A stretch of 64,000 nt of DNA from Planctomycetota bacterium (GTDB taxonomy: Bacteria; Planctomycetota; UBA1135), in the NCBI GenBank assembly GCA_030748415.1, contig JASMMA010000002.1, positions 62,001-126,000 on the forward strand, read 5' to 3'. This document shows, piece by piece, positions 1-8,649 of the stretch (position 1 is the first letter of the stretch; each line of letters opens with the position of its first letter). The position numbers were made by a program, and so were the translations under genes. The notes beneath the pieces were generated by a model. The model was not told the origin of the DNA. It did no database searches and worked only from the letters and a program-made list of their open reading frames with translations.

Positions 1-1022
1 GCTCGGCTTTGAATAATGTCCGTGGACTCTGGCCCATAAAGAAGCCAAGAACCGCACATGGCGGAACCGCCCCAAGGCCAGCAGTCAATGTGGCCGCAGC
101 CCCAATTGTGCCCAATTTCATGAGCGATGATTCCTGGGCTATAACCACGATCCCAGTAAAGACCCGCATAAGCGAGGCCACCACCTAAGGTTCCAACCCA
201 CGCAAGGCCCGCTATGCCATCTCCTTGGTAATCTTCAAGCATGACTGCAGATTCCCGAGGGATGTGGCTTTGATTGTTATCCCACTCAACACCAAACTCG
301 CCTAAGAGTGCTCCAGATGTCGTTCCCACATAATATTGGGCTTGTCGAATGACAATTCCCGTTAGCTCATAAGAAACCATGGCATCTCGAGAGCATACGA
401 GGTCATTTTCGGCGAGTTGGTATTCAACTCCAGCGGTAACACCCGCAACGGTTTGGCCTTCGCGAAGCCAATAGTCATAGGTAGCATCGAAGGCGATTCT
501 GGATTTCCGCATATTCCAATTCCAGGGGAACGGAGAAACGAAAAGAGAGCCGCCTGAAGGTGGGGGAAGGCTCGTGGCCCTACCGCCTGGGCTTGTCGAA
601 TGTGCAGACCAAGTTTTCCCATCGACTCCACACATTTCCATGGGAATAGGTGGGGCTTTGGCAATTTCATGCCACCCATTTCCGATGCTTTCCTTCGGAG
701 TAATTCGCCAAATGGAATGATCGGGCATAAGAACCGAAGCAAGAAGGCCGCGAGGTTCGAGGCTTGCAGCAACTGTGGCGCCCGGCAAGCCATCTACGAA
801 ACCAAAGTAGGTCCGTGAGGGGGGCACTTTTTCGATTGGCCCCTCGGTGTTTTGAAGAATAAAGTTCTCTGCTCGCAAGGAGCGGCGATGTAGAACTAAA
901 GCGACTTGCTCACCCTTGAAATCTACTGCGGTTTGAAACCGCTCCGGTAGACCAGGGGGCAAATCCAGCTGGAAGGGGGCCTGTTGGAGTGCCGCAAGAA
1001 GGAGAATCGAGGGGAGGGGCAT
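1..1022 (-). CDS. Exported metzincin-type zinc metalloprotease (3' end outside window)
   Basis: An open frame of 340 codons starts at an ATG at 1022 and runs off the left edge without a stop. The N-terminus (MPLPSILLLAALQQAP) is a short signal peptide. Residues 301-311 read HEIGHNWGCGH, the zinc motif HExxHxxGxxH of metzincins, with H301, H305 and H311 as ligands and E302 as catalytic base. M322 in SAMCGS is a plausible Met-turn. The roughly 300 residues before the motif would hold a prodomain and the N-terminal half of the catalytic domain, as in reprolysin-like (M12B) bacterial enzymes. It probably digests proteins outside the cell or in the periplasm. Subfamily assignment is uncertain because the C-terminal half is missing. 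Confidence 0.8.
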   Translation of the reverse strand, partial: MPLPSILLLAALQQAPFQLDLPPGLPERFQTAVDFKGEQVALVLHRRSLRAENFILQNTEGPIEKVPPSRTYFGFVDGLPGATVAASLEPRGLLASVLMPDHSIWRITPKESIGNGWHEIAKAPPIPMEMCGVDGKTWSAHSTSPGGRATSLPPPSGGSLFVSPFPWNWNMRKSRIAFDATYDYWLREGQTVAGVTAGVEYQLAENDLVCSRDAMVSYELTGIVIRQAQYYVGTTSGALLGEFGVEWDNNQSHIPRESAVMLEDYQGDGIAGLAWVGTLGGGLAYAGLYWDRGYSPGIIAHEIGHNWGCGHIDCWPWGGSAMCGSWLLYGPESTDIIQSR

Positions 1023-1037
1023 CCACTAAGGATACCC

Positions 1038-1061
1038 CCTAAACCGCTCCCTGTGGGCGGT
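1038..1061 (-). terminator. Possible terminator downstream of the thioredoxin-like gene
   Basis: On the minus strand, stem ACCGC (1057-1061) pairs with GCGGT (1043-1047), with two further inner C-G pairs. Only a short T run follows. It sits 20-40 bases past the stop codon at 1082. The weak T tract makes this tentative. Confidence 0.3.
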
Positions 1062-1081
1062 ATCATGCCGACAATAATGTC

Positions 1082-2083
1082 CTATTCTGACTTATTATTG
1101 AGAATGCCGTCGAGCATCTCGTGAAGCTGTTGGTCATCTCCAGCCAGGAGCTTGGCTTTGTTGGCAAACTTCTTGGCATTCTTCAAATCATTTGTGAATC
1201 TGTTGCACCAAAATGCGGCATTAACATAGAGTTCACGAGTTACTTCACGGTCTTTGATTCCATGGCCATCCAGCATAATAATGGCCTCAACAGCAGCCTC
1301 TACAGCTTCCAAACTGTTTACTGACCGGCATTGGGCAAGGATGACAAGTTCCAAGAGCCCTTCTTTATTTTCTGCGTCCAGCTCTTTGCCCTTCTTTCCG
1401 AGCTCATCGTCAAAGTGACCATTACCCAGAAGTGCTTTCAGGGCTTCGGTCTCTAGTCCCAAATCAAATCCCTTGCGAACAATGTCAGCAATTGTGGAAG
1501 TGCCTGGCGTATCTGGGTTGCTTCCCTCTAATAGGTCAATCGCTTTAAGAACGACAGTTTTCTGGTCTGCCGTTTTTTCAGCTGATTTAAACTCTTCATT
1601 TAACTTCTTTGCATCGGCAAGGCCTTTTCTTCCGGCATCCGCAATCTCAGCCATATGGGCAATGTACTTTTCAGGGCCGCCTTCTTGGTAACCAGTGCGC
1701 CCAAAAACTTCACCTTCTGTATTCATGAGGAGAATTGTTGGAAATCCACGAATCCCATATTTTTTGTTCAGTTCATCGTTGCGTTCAGGGTTAGGAACTT
1801 TTGCTTTAATTGCCTCGTCGCGAGGGAAATCCAAGGCCACCAAAATATAATCTTTCTTTGCAGGGGTCAGGAATTCTGCGTGTTGAAATACTTCTTCGTG
1901 GAGTTTAATACACCACCCACACCAATCTGAGCCGGTGAAATCAACTAGGAGATCTTTGCCCTCAGCTTTTGCAGCGGCTGCGGCTTTGTCGAAGTCATCG
2001 AACCAGTCAGCGTGAGAGTCTTCTTGAGCGAAAACAGGGGTGGCAAGGACGAGGCCTGCCAAAAGGAGGAGAGGATTTTTCAT
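1082..2083 (-). CDS. Exported thioredoxin-fold protein
   Basis: 333 residues from the ATG at 2083, chosen because a signal peptide (MKNPLLLLAGLVLATPVFAQ) starts there; the longer frame adds a charged, non-leader extension. After cleavage comes a thioredoxin-like domain with WCGWC (CxxC) in the context GSDWCGWCIKLHEEVF, followed by a cis-Pro strand (GIRGFPTILLMN). This resembles DsbD-gamma/thioredoxin_7 domains. The C-terminal ~170 residues are helical and Lys/Glu/Ala-rich, resembling the tetratricopeptide-like tails on planctomycete exported thioredoxins. Likely role is thiol-disulfide exchange in the periplasm. It lies 46 bases after a cytochrome b562-like gene and probably shares its transcript. 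Confidence 0.8.
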   Translation of the reverse strand: MKNPLLLLAGLVLATPVFAQEDSHADWFDDFDKAAAAAKAEGKDLLVDFTGSDWCGWCIKLHEEVFQHAEFLTPAKKDYILVALDFPRDEAIKAKVPNPERNDELNKKYGIRGFPTILLMNTEGEVFGRTGYQEGGPEKYIAHMAEIADAGRKGLADAKKLNEEFKSAEKTADQKTVVLKAIDLLEGSNPDTPGTSTIADIVRKGFDLGLETEALKALLGNGHFDDELGKKGKELDAENKEGLLELVILAQCRSVNSLEAVEAAVEAIIMLDGHGIKDREVTRELYVNAAFWCNRFTNDLKNAKKFANKAKLLAGDDQQLHEMLDGILNNKSE

Positions 2084-2129
2084 GTTGAAGTGGTTTCGCT
2101 TGAGGTGCGCTTTTGTTAGGGAAAAAGGT

Positions 2130-2597
2130 TTATTCGTCGTCTTCTTTGTAAGTGCGGTGCCCTTTTTTCTTGATAGAGCCCAGGGACCGGAAAAGGGTTT
2201 GGGCATCTTCTTGTCTGCCTTCGATTACCGCAAGCTCAAGTTCGCAAAGTTCTGAACAAACTTGAAGCATGGAGCGCCTGTATTGGAGATTCCAAAGAAG
2301 GGCCTCCTCATTTGAAAAAGTTTCTGGTGGATTGGGGCAAAAAGGGAGACACTCCAGTGCAGCAGATTGCATAGCGTGAAGAGTGTTCAAGGTTTGGGCT
2401 TGTGCCTCTGGGACAGGCAGGGACCTGCGAAGAGATTTGAAACCACTCTTTAGGGATTCCATGGATTCTTCAAGTAGCGATTCTTCGTGCTCCTGCTCGT
2501 GCTCCTGATGCCGTGGCTCCTGAACCGGCATGTAAACAAAAAGGAGCGGACTCAGGATGATAAGCCCTGAAAAAAGGGAGGGGGTAGGGGATTTCAT
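2130..2597 (-). CDS. Exported cytochrome b562-like four-helix protein
   Basis: 155 residues from the ATG at 2597 (MKSPTPSLFSGLIILSPLLF gives a signal peptide). The mature part is all helical. It begins with a segment like the first helix of E. coli cytochrome b562 (here SMESLKSGFKSL, whose Met aligns with the axial heme ligand) and ends with KKKGHRTYK, whose His sits where the second ligand (His102) lies. The spacing between them fits a four-helix bundle of about 105 residues. Either heme binding or a heme-free planctomycete relative is possible; both ligands being present favours heme binding. It is the first gene of a pair with the exported thioredoxin at 1082-2083, hinting at periplasmic redox work. 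Confidence 0.6.
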   Translation of the reverse strand: MKSPTPSLFSGLIILSPLLFVYMPVQEPRHQEHEQEHEESLLEESMESLKSGFKSLRRSLPVPEAQAQTLNTLHAMQSAALECLPFCPNPPETFSNEEALLWNLQYRRSMLQVCSELCELELAVIEGRQEDAQTLFRSLGSIKKKGHRTYKEDDE

Positions 2598-2630
2598 TCT
2601 TAAATGATAAGCCAACCCAAAAGGCAGGCG

Positions 2631-4439
2631 TTAGTATCCCAACACTGTCTCAAGTCCGTTGGAGCATGTCCAGCCTTGACCACTTGCAACAGGGTCATTT
2701 TCAATCCACGCCTGCCAGAACCAAGAAAGACCAGCAAGGGAGGGGTCGGAGGGAACGGTTGCAGCCAAACCACCCTGCCCGGCAGCAGAAAAGGAAATGT
2801 TGTAGGTGTTTTGGTAGTCCACCAAAACAGTGCCACCGTCAAAGGAAGAACTCTTTTTTCTCGGCCCTGCAATGAGCCAACCATTTCCATTGGGAAGTCC
2901 GTTAGAAACCTGCAAGGTGACTGGAGTTCCAAGAACAGGAAGGGCCGATGCGCCTAAAACAGGAACTCCCAATGAGCCCGTTTTCCCAGTTCCATAGGGA
3001 ATTAATTGGGCCGTGGAGCTACCACCGCCAATGACAAGAGCGTTGTCGCACACATCATTTCCGGAATTCCCATCTAAATCATTTACGACAAGGCGCAATA
3101 AGCCCTGAGATGTGGAAACAGAGGGAACGCTCCATGTGTAAGTGCCCGATGTTCCAAGGTTGTTGGCCACAGTGGACCATGAAGAGCCGCCATCATCTGA
3201 AAACTGGAGTTTGGCAGAAGAAACGCCTTCATCATCATCCGAGATCCATTCCACATCTACGGCATCGCCAGGGTTAAAAGTCCCGGAGTTGGGTTGAACT
3301 AGGTAGGCAGTTGGGTTTGCGCCACCAGAGTTTGGAGGTACATGCATCATGATGCAGTGCAGAACCCCTGCATAAGAAACTACGGCATCGGAATTGATTT
3401 GAATGATGGTCTTGTTCGGGCAGGCTTGCTGCCAGGTTGCCAAGGCTTGAGCGTTATACGAGGAGACCTGGTTATTTGTATAAGTTGGAATCATCACAAT
3501 GTTGTTAAACATCACAACATTGGTATAGGTGTAATGATTTCCGCTCCAACCGGATGTTCTCCGGGCCGGCGTCCGAAAAACTTGATATCCACGAGCAGCC
3601 ATGTCTATGGCGGCGGCATCGCAAATGATGTCTTGGGTCGTTCCAGGCTGTGCAGGCCAGTCAGAAATAACAACTGTGTTGTCACCCGTTATTTGCATCC
3701 ACATGTCAAGGTGTTGAGTGGAGTCTACACTTGTAGGGAACGCATCCAAAATTGTAGTGTCCAAATTTTGGAAATCCTGAAATACCTGTTTAATCTGGGC
3801 TTCGGATTTATTCCCATTCTCATTCAGAATGAGCTTTGTTGCGTAGCCGTATCCCAAGGCATCCAGGTGGAAATTACCGCCACCATGTTCCAGGTCATGG
3901 TCATACCAGGCTTGATTTTTGTGGCCCGAGAAAAAGGCGGAAAATGCATTGTCGTTATTTCGAGGTCGGTTGTAATCATGGTCAATAATCGAGCGGCAAT
4001 CACCCTGATACACGTACCGGGGACCGTAATCACGAATCCAAATGGTGTCCGTTCTTTTGACGATGAACTCCACCTTGTTCATGTCGGCTCCCTGATTCGA
4101 AATAGTGCTCGAGGCCGAATTTTTTTCAGAAGTGGAATCAACGACACAATAAACTTTTCCGTTTCCTGTTGTCGTGACAAACTTGGCCATCTTGGCCAAA
4201 ACAGTGTTTTGGCCGCCAGTACCTTCCCATGCAATTAAAATCCCCTCCATGGGTTCGTATTCGGCAACACAGTGAACAGGACCAGATGGGGGAGCGGTTG
4301 CTGCACGACCACCTGGATCAGGTGGGTTGGCTGCCATCCAGGCAACTTCAGCAGGGCTTAGTGCACGAGAAATGCCCACGCCTTCAGGGTAAACGGGTTC
4401 CTGTTGGAGAGCGAAAAGTAGGAGGGAGGGAAGTAGCAT
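2631..4439 (-). CDS. Exported peptidylarginine/agmatine deiminase-fold enzyme
   Basis: 602 residues with a short leader (MLLPSLLLFALQQ). Residues ~55-370 form a porphyromonas-type peptidylarginine deiminase / agmatine deiminase domain (guanidine-group hydrolase). The catalytic set can be read: D137 in IWIRDYGP, H243 and D245 in TQHLDMW, N307, and nucleophile C362 in GVLHCIMMHVP. EHGGGNFH (184-191) is the usual substrate-loop motif. Residues ~375-470 resemble an Ig-like domain, and the last ~110 residues match the beta-sandwich module recurring in exported proteins here. Cytosolic agmatine deiminases lack leaders and such tails, so this enzyme probably acts outside the cytoplasm on free arginine, agmatine or peptidyl-arginine. 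The gene is monocistronic, divergent from the hemolysin III gene. Confidence 0.85.
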   Translation of the reverse strand: MLLPSLLLFALQQEPVYPEGVGISRALSPAEVAWMAANPPDPGGRAATAPPSGPVHCVAEYEPMEGILIAWEGTGGQNTVLAKMAKFVTTTGNGKVYCVVDSTSEKNSASSTISNQGADMNKVEFIVKRTDTIWIRDYGPRYVYQGDCRSIIDHDYNRPRNNDNAFSAFFSGHKNQAWYDHDLEHGGGNFHLDALGYGYATKLILNENGNKSEAQIKQVFQDFQNLDTTILDAFPTSVDSTQHLDMWMQITGDNTVVISDWPAQPGTTQDIICDAAAIDMAARGYQVFRTPARRTSGWSGNHYTYTNVVMFNNIVMIPTYTNNQVSSYNAQALATWQQACPNKTIIQINSDAVVSYAGVLHCIMMHVPPNSGGANPTAYLVQPNSGTFNPGDAVDVEWISDDDEGVSSAKLQFSDDGGSSWSTVANNLGTSGTYTWSVPSVSTSQGLLRLVVNDLDGNSGNDVCDNALVIGGGSSTAQLIPYGTGKTGSLGVPVLGASALPVLGTPVTLQVSNGLPNGNGWLIAGPRKKSSSFDGGTVLVDYQNTYNISFSAAGQGGLAATVPSDPSLAGLSWFWQAWIENDPVASGQGWTCSNGLETVLGY

Positions 4440-4527
4440 CGTGGGGATGGGACTCCTTCCATATTAGCTCCAAAAATGGCATTCAACTTGAAACTAGGGC
4501 GAACTTTCGTGTTAGCATCACTTATAG

Positions 4528-5175
4528 ATGAGCAATCGACTCTTTCGACCCCGCGAAGAGAAGTGGAATTCCCGCTCTCACGCCCTTGGTTTTCTCCTCA
4601 GCGCAATTGGACTCCCCATCTTGGTGGCCAACGCAGTGGCTCGCGGAGACACCTGGCACATTGTGGGTTGTGCTGTTTTTGGTGCTTGCTTGACCGCAAC
4701 CCTTGGCGCCTCAGCCCTTTATCACGGTTGTTTCCGCCCCAATCTCCGCAAATGGTTGCGCGTGGTGGACCATGCGAGCATTTTTATTTTAATTGCTGGG
4801 GCTTACACACCCTTTTGTATTGCGAGCCTTCGCGGACCAGTAGGTTGGAATCTTTTTGGTGTCGCCTGGTCGATTGCCTTAACCGGTGCTGTCCTAAAAA
4901 TCTTTTTTACTGGTCGCTTTGATCGCCTTTTCCTTTTTCTTTACCTTGCATTGAGCTGGATGTGTGTGGTTGCCATTGGTCCCATGATGGATCGGATGTT
5001 CCCCGGAACGATTGCTTGGCTTGTAGGTTCTGGCATTTTCTTTACAACCGGAACCGTGTTCTATTCCCTTGATAGCCGCCGAGGTTTCCATTTTGCTTGG
5101 CACCTTTTTGTAATGGCCGGCTGCGCATGCTTATGGGCAGCAGTCTTTAACGAGATTCCACATTCCGTTGTTTAA
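4528..5175 (+). CDS. Hemolysin III / PAQR-family membrane protein
   Basis: 215 residues with seven predicted transmembrane segments. The family's conserved polar residues are visible: SALYHG after TM2, VVDHASIFILIAGAYTP in TM3, and a C-terminal HFAWHLFVMAGC (HxxWH), which in PAQR proteins coordinate a metal with the TM2 His. This is the YqfA/HlyIII group of integral membrane proteins, related to adiponectin receptors; the bacterial function is not settled. The start is the ATG at 4528. The 3' end overlaps the convergent small membrane-protein gene by 29 bases. Confidence 0.9.
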   Translation: MSNRLFRPREEKWNSRSHALGFLLSAIGLPILVANAVARGDTWHIVGCAVFGACLTATLGASALYHGCFRPNLRKWLRVVDHASIFILIAGAYTPFCIASLRGPVGWNLFGVAWSIALTGAVLKIFFTGRFDRLFLFLYLALSWMCVVAIGPMMDRMFPGTIAWLVGSGIFFTTGTVFYSLDSRRGFHFAWHLFVMAGCACLWAAVFNEIPHSVV

Positions 5176-5599
5176 TAAGCTCCAGTGCCTTCAATAAACC
5201 GTTTGGGTCGCCCGTCCCAATGCGGAACTTCTTCCCATTTTTGAAGATAAGTTCAACGGCATCTAAACCCGAAATATTCCACATCCAACCATGAGGGGTC
5301 AAACGAATGCCCCACCCATACCACCAGGAGTTACGGACAATGGCTGCACTCTCAATGGAATCCATTCGGATTTTTCGCCGGATTATCCCAACGCCAAAGG
5401 AAAGATGAATCTGGTTTGCATCAACTTCCACCTTCATCCCTTGGAATAAGCTCAGGAAAACAACCGGAAAAAAAAGGGTGGAGATTAGGGCGGGATGCCC
5501 CCCTTCAGATAGCCAAATGAATGGGCCAACAGACCCAATCCCGCAAAAAATAAGCCAAAGCCAGACAGGTGATTGGCGGGCGGAGTAGGAGACGGGCAT
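5147..5599 (-). CDS. Small two-helix membrane protein with a PH-like C-terminal domain
   Basis: 150 residues. Two hydrophobic segments (residues ~10-30 and 36-52) are followed by ~90 residues alternating strands and a final helix (LLKALELIKQR), the architecture of bacterial PH (bPH-type) domain proteins. I do not recognise a specific family and infer no function. It starts at the ATG at 5599, 5 bases after the stop of the upstream RCC1 gene, so it probably lies in the same operon as the two exported proteins upstream. Its tail overlaps the convergent hemolysin III gene. Confidence 0.65.
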   Translation of the reverse strand: MPVSYSARQSPVWLWLIFCGIGSVGPFIWLSEGGHPALISTLFFPVVFLSLFQGMKVEVDANQIHLSFGVGIIRRKIRMDSIESAAIVRNSWWYGWGIRLTPHGWMWNISGLDAVELIFKNGKKFRIGTGDPNGLLKALELIKQRNVESR

Positions 5600-5604
5600 T
5601 TGAG

Positions 5605-6816
5605 TTATTGAACTTGAACGCTTACCAGATTGGTGGTCCCGAGTTCGCCACTTTGTGTATTCAGGGTGACTCCTTGGAAGGCAACCATGGTTCCCGAGGA
5701 AATACTAGGTGGGACTCCGAGGGGGCCGATTACTCCGGCGCCGAAAGAATCCAAAGAAACCGAGGGCAAGCTAGAAGGCGAACTCAAAAACAAAAGCAGG
5801 TCGTGCTGGTTAAACCATGTCGGTTCAGCTGGGGACATTGAATAACAAAGGAAAAAGTTTGAGTTTGCTGGAGCATCTGAGATATGAAATTCAGCCGTGC
5901 CTCCAGCAAAAACAGGGGGAACAATCAGGTTCGATGTATCGCAGAGAGCAGTAGAGTGGTGGTAGCCCGCAGAAACTTGAGTGAAGAGCCCTTGGGGAAT
6001 TCGAAGTGCTTGACCAGAACTGTTATTTCCCCAACCTAGGATCTGTCCATCTGCTGCGAGGGCAAGAGAGTGATACATTCCTGCGGAAACTTGGACAAAG
6101 TTATTGCCAGAGGGAGTGTCTGTGACCTGACCAGAATTGTCATTGCCCCAGGAAACTAGGGTGCCATCATTTTTTAGTGCAATCGCGTGAGCGCCGAAAC
6201 CAGAAACTTGGCTGAATCCCGTCCCGGTAGGAGCGTTGGAGACTTGACCAAAGTCATCCAGGCCCCAAGAAGAAATGGAGCCATCAGACCGAATTGCAAG
6301 GGAATACGCTCCGCCGCATGCAATTTGAATAAAGTCATTTCCTGCTGGAGTATCACTTATTTGTCCCCACTGGTCTCTGCCCCAGGAGTGAAGTGAGCCG
6401 TCGGAGTGCAGGGCTAGGGAATGGGAGTTCCCACCAGCGATTTGGGTAAACCCGGAGCTTGTTGGTGTGTTTGAAACTTGGCCACCAGTGTCTTTACCCC
6501 AAGCAGAAATGCTGCCGTCGATTTGCAAGGCGAGGGAGTGGTATCGACCAGCAGAAACCGCGATGAAGTTATTGTTCGTTGGAGTTCCGGAAACCGCCAT
6601 GTTTGAATCATCGCCCCAAGAGGTCAATGACCCATCAGTTCGCAAGGCCAAAATGTGGTGAGCGCCACTTGCCAAACTATTGAAGTCAGAATCCATTGGC
6701 AGGTTACTAATTTGGGAGTATTGGTTCGAACCCCATGCATAAGAAGAGTCTCCTGACTGCGCAATGGCGAGGGATGAAATTACTAGGAATGTTGTGGTGG
6801 CGAAGAGGGGTTGCAT
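5605..6816 (-). CDS. Exported RCC1-repeat beta-propeller protein
   Basis: 403 residues from the ATG at 6816; this start gives a signal peptide (MQPLFATTTFLVISSLAIAQ) and lies one base after the upstream stop codon. Residues ~25-310 contain about seven RCC1/BNR repeats of ~40 residues, each with the signature HSLAL..DGS..SWG. They would close into one propeller. The C-terminal ~100 residues (from VPPVFAGGTAEFHIS) belong to the beta-sandwich module found at the N-terminus of the two FGE-fold proteins at 43-46 kb. RCC1 repeats bind proteins or ligands; here the protein is exported, so a surface or periplasmic binding role is inferred. It is the second gene of a tight exported-protein pair. Confidence 0.85.
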   Translation of the reverse strand: MQPLFATTTFLVISSLAIAQSGDSSYAWGSNQYSQISNLPMDSDFNSLASGAHHILALRTDGSLTSWGDDSNMAVSGTPTNNNFIAVSAGRYHSLALQIDGSISAWGKDTGGQVSNTPTSSGFTQIAGGNSHSLALHSDGSLHSWGRDQWGQISDTPAGNDFIQIACGGAYSLAIRSDGSISSWGLDDFGQVSNAPTGTGFSQVSGFGAHAIALKNDGTLVSWGNDNSGQVTDTPSGNNFVQVSAGMYHSLALAADGQILGWGNNSSGQALRIPQGLFTQVSAGYHHSTALCDTSNLIVPPVFAGGTAEFHISDAPANSNFFLCYSMSPAEPTWFNQHDLLLFLSSPSSLPSVSLDSFGAGVIGPLGVPPSISSGTMVAFQGVTLNTQSGELGTTNLVSVQVQ

Positions 6817-6817
6817 T

Positions 6818-7765
6818 TTATTGAATGGTGGAAGCGACAGGAGGGGATTTGAGACCCAATTGAATGCTTTGGAACCAGACAGATAGTCCCGGGCGATTGG
6901 GTACCTGCATTGTCCAAGTGCATGAGCCAGATGCATCAGTCATGCCGGAATTTACAGGAAGGGGATGCAGTAAATCTGCAACAACATGAAGATGGGGGAT
7001 TGCAGTTTGGCCAAGTCCAACAATGCTGGCGCCTAAATAAATTGGTTCATTTGCAAGGCCGCCGCTGAAATCAAAGCTAGCGGGTTGTCCCACAACAAGG
7101 TTTGATGTGATTAATAAGGGTGAAAGGCCTGGAATCATGCTTTCCCCGTATAAGGAGCCATTGAGAGTAACAGCTAAAGAGAATCCGCCAACATCTCCAA
7201 CGAACTGATAATCAAAGGAACCAGAGAATTCAACCTTGCCCCCAAACTGATTTAAGGAGCCAGTGATGGGGAAAACATCTGAGCCCGAACCTGCCAAGGG
7301 AAAAGTGGAGGAGGTCGAAAGGGCGTCAACTTCGATTTCTCCCGCAGAGAAAGTAATTGTGGCACCTCCGCTAAAGCCACCCGTGATAGGGTCAACAGCA
7401 AATGGAGCACTATCGAAATAACTTTCCGCGTCTCGAAAATAGACATCCACCAAATTTGGAAATCCAGGAATGGGGTTGTCAATCCAACCGTGGACTTCGG
7501 GTTCCACCATCTTTAAGACACCTGTGCTTGCGGTCATCAAGCGGCCAGTGCCAAATGGTTCAATAGCGGAGGGAACTTCAAGGCCCAGATCCCCTTCAAC
7601 ATGAAATCGGTCATCTCCTTCTAAGGCGCCCAGCAAGGTGCCGACCGAAAATTGAACCTCCGCCGGTCCTCGCTCTTGGGCAAGGTCGTAGTAGTGGTAG
7701 CCCTGGGCAGGAAGGCTTGCTGAAAGTGAAAGCAGAGCAATTGTGGATTGAAGCCATGTATTCAT
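6818..7765 (-). CDS. Exported protein of unknown function with C-terminal planctomycete module
   Basis: 315 residues from the ATG at 7765. This start gives a signal peptide (MNTWLQSTIALLSLSASLPAQ) and has GGGGA four bases upstream; the frame extends further but would run into tRNA-Asn. The mature protein is predicted all-beta with no recognised catalytic motif. The last ~95 residues (from LITSNLVVGQPASFDF) match the C-terminal beta-sandwich module of neighbouring exported proteins. Its stop is one base before the RCC1 gene start, so translation of the two is probably coupled. Function unknown. Confidence 0.75.
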   Translation of the reverse strand: MNTWLQSTIALLSLSASLPAQGYHYYDLAQERGPAEVQFSVGTLLGALEGDDRFHVEGDLGLEVPSAIEPFGTGRLMTASTGVLKMVEPEVHGWIDNPIPGFPNLVDVYFRDAESYFDSAPFAVDPITGGFSGGATITFSAGEIEVDALSTSSTFPLAGSGSDVFPITGSLNQFGGKVEFSGSFDYQFVGDVGGFSLAVTLNGSLYGESMIPGLSPLLITSNLVVGQPASFDFSGGLANEPIYLGASIVGLGQTAIPHLHVVADLLHPLPVNSGMTDASGSCTWTMQVPNRPGLSVWFQSIQLGLKSPPVASTIQ

Positions 7766-7815
7766 AGTCCCCATCATATAAAAGAACCCCCACCCGTGTG
7801 GGCGAGGGCTTATTT

Positions 7816-7891
7816 TGGCTCCCCGAACAAGACTTGAACTTGTGACAAGCTGATTAACAGTCAGCTGCTCTACCAACTGAGCTATCGGGGA
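7816..7891 (-). tRNA. tRNA-Asn (GTT)
   Basis: On the minus strand a full cloverleaf runs from 7891 to 7819, followed by an encoded CCA at 7818-7816. The acceptor stem is TCCCCGA/TCGGGGA, the D-loop reads AGCTCAGTTGGTAGAGC, the anticodon stem-loop CTGACTGTTAATCAG carries GTT, and the T-arm contains GTTCAAGTC. The discriminator is G. A TATACT box about 20 bases upstream is a candidate -10 element. Confidence 0.97.
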
Positions 7892-7962
7892 ATTTGAGCG
7901 CGGAAGTATAACCCACTCCCGAAGGGGAGGCTAGAGAGATTCCGGCAAGTTAGGATGTTGAG

Positions 7963-8649
7963 GTGAAGTCTCCACGAATCGTCCTAGTTGAGCCTCAAAA
8001 TCCGGCGAATATTGGCTTTATTGCTCGGGTTCTAGCCAATTTCGGTGTGTCGGATTGGGTAATGGCCGGCGGCCCAGAAATCTTGGGCTCCGAGGCTGAA
8101 CGGACTGGGAGTGCTGCATTGAATATTTTGACCCAGCTGAAGCGGGTTGATTCCATCGAGGAAGCGCTTGAAGGGTGTACAGAAGCCATTGGCTTTACGG
8201 CTAGAAGCGGGAAGTACCGCCAAGTTACTTCGCTACCCGCGTTGAGTTTCCCTCAGCAGGGCCCTGTTGCCCTAGTATTCGGTCGCGAGGATAGGGGGCT
8301 CGAGACAGAAGAAATTGAGCGATGCTCTCAGCTTTGCGAAATCCCAACGGCGGGCTTGAGCTCCCTAAATCTATCCCATGCCGTTGCGATTGTCCTTTAT
8401 GAAATGAACCGGTACGCTGGCGATCCTGTTTCTGAGCATCAACCTAGACCTGCTACTCACGAGATTCGTAAAAGAGTTTTAGAACGCGCATCTCAACTCA
8501 TTCAGGACATTGATTTTCCTGACCGTGGTACCGATTTGGATGCTTGCCTGCGAAGATTGGAGGCCGTTCAAGTTGAAGGGCGCGACTTAAGGTTAGTCGA
8601 AAAAATTCTCAAACATTCTCAATGGAGGCGAAAAGCTAAACTTACATAA
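7963..8649 (+). CDS. trmJ: TrmJ-type tRNA 2'-O-methyltransferase
   Basis: 228 residues starting at a GTG (7963). This is a SPOUT (TrmH family, group 1) enzyme: N-terminal VLVEPQNPANIGFIARVLANFG, the SAM-binding knot motif VFGREDRGL, and the closing motif SSLNLSHAVAIVLYE, with a C-terminal helical extension as in TrmJ. TrmJ transfers methyl from SAM to the 2'-OH of residue 32 in the tRNA anticodon loop. Other TrmH-family targets cannot be excluded from sequence alone. The stop codon abuts the aquaporin ATG with no gap. Confidence 0.88.
   Translation: MKSPRIVLVEPQNPANIGFIARVLANFGVSDWVMAGGPEILGSEAERTGSAALNILTQLKRVDSIEEALEGCTEAIGFTARSGKYRQVTSLPALSFPQQGPVALVFGREDRGLETEEIERCSQLCEIPTAGLSSLNLSHAVAIVLYEMNRYAGDPVSEHQPRPATHEIRKRVLERASQLIQDIDFPDRGTDLDACLRRLEAVQVEGRDLRLVEKILKHSQWRRKAKLT

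Noticed and set aside
3342-4238. 298-codon open frame on the plus strand opposite the deiminase-fold gene
   Set aside because: It is the antisense shadow of a gene whose catalytic residues are all readable on the minus strand; the shadow has no recognisable domain or leader.
7766-7876. N-terminal extension of the exported protein gene into the tRNA
   Set aside because: The extra 37 codons overlap tRNA-Asn and push the signal peptide inside the protein; the ATG at 7765 with GGGGA upstream is better.
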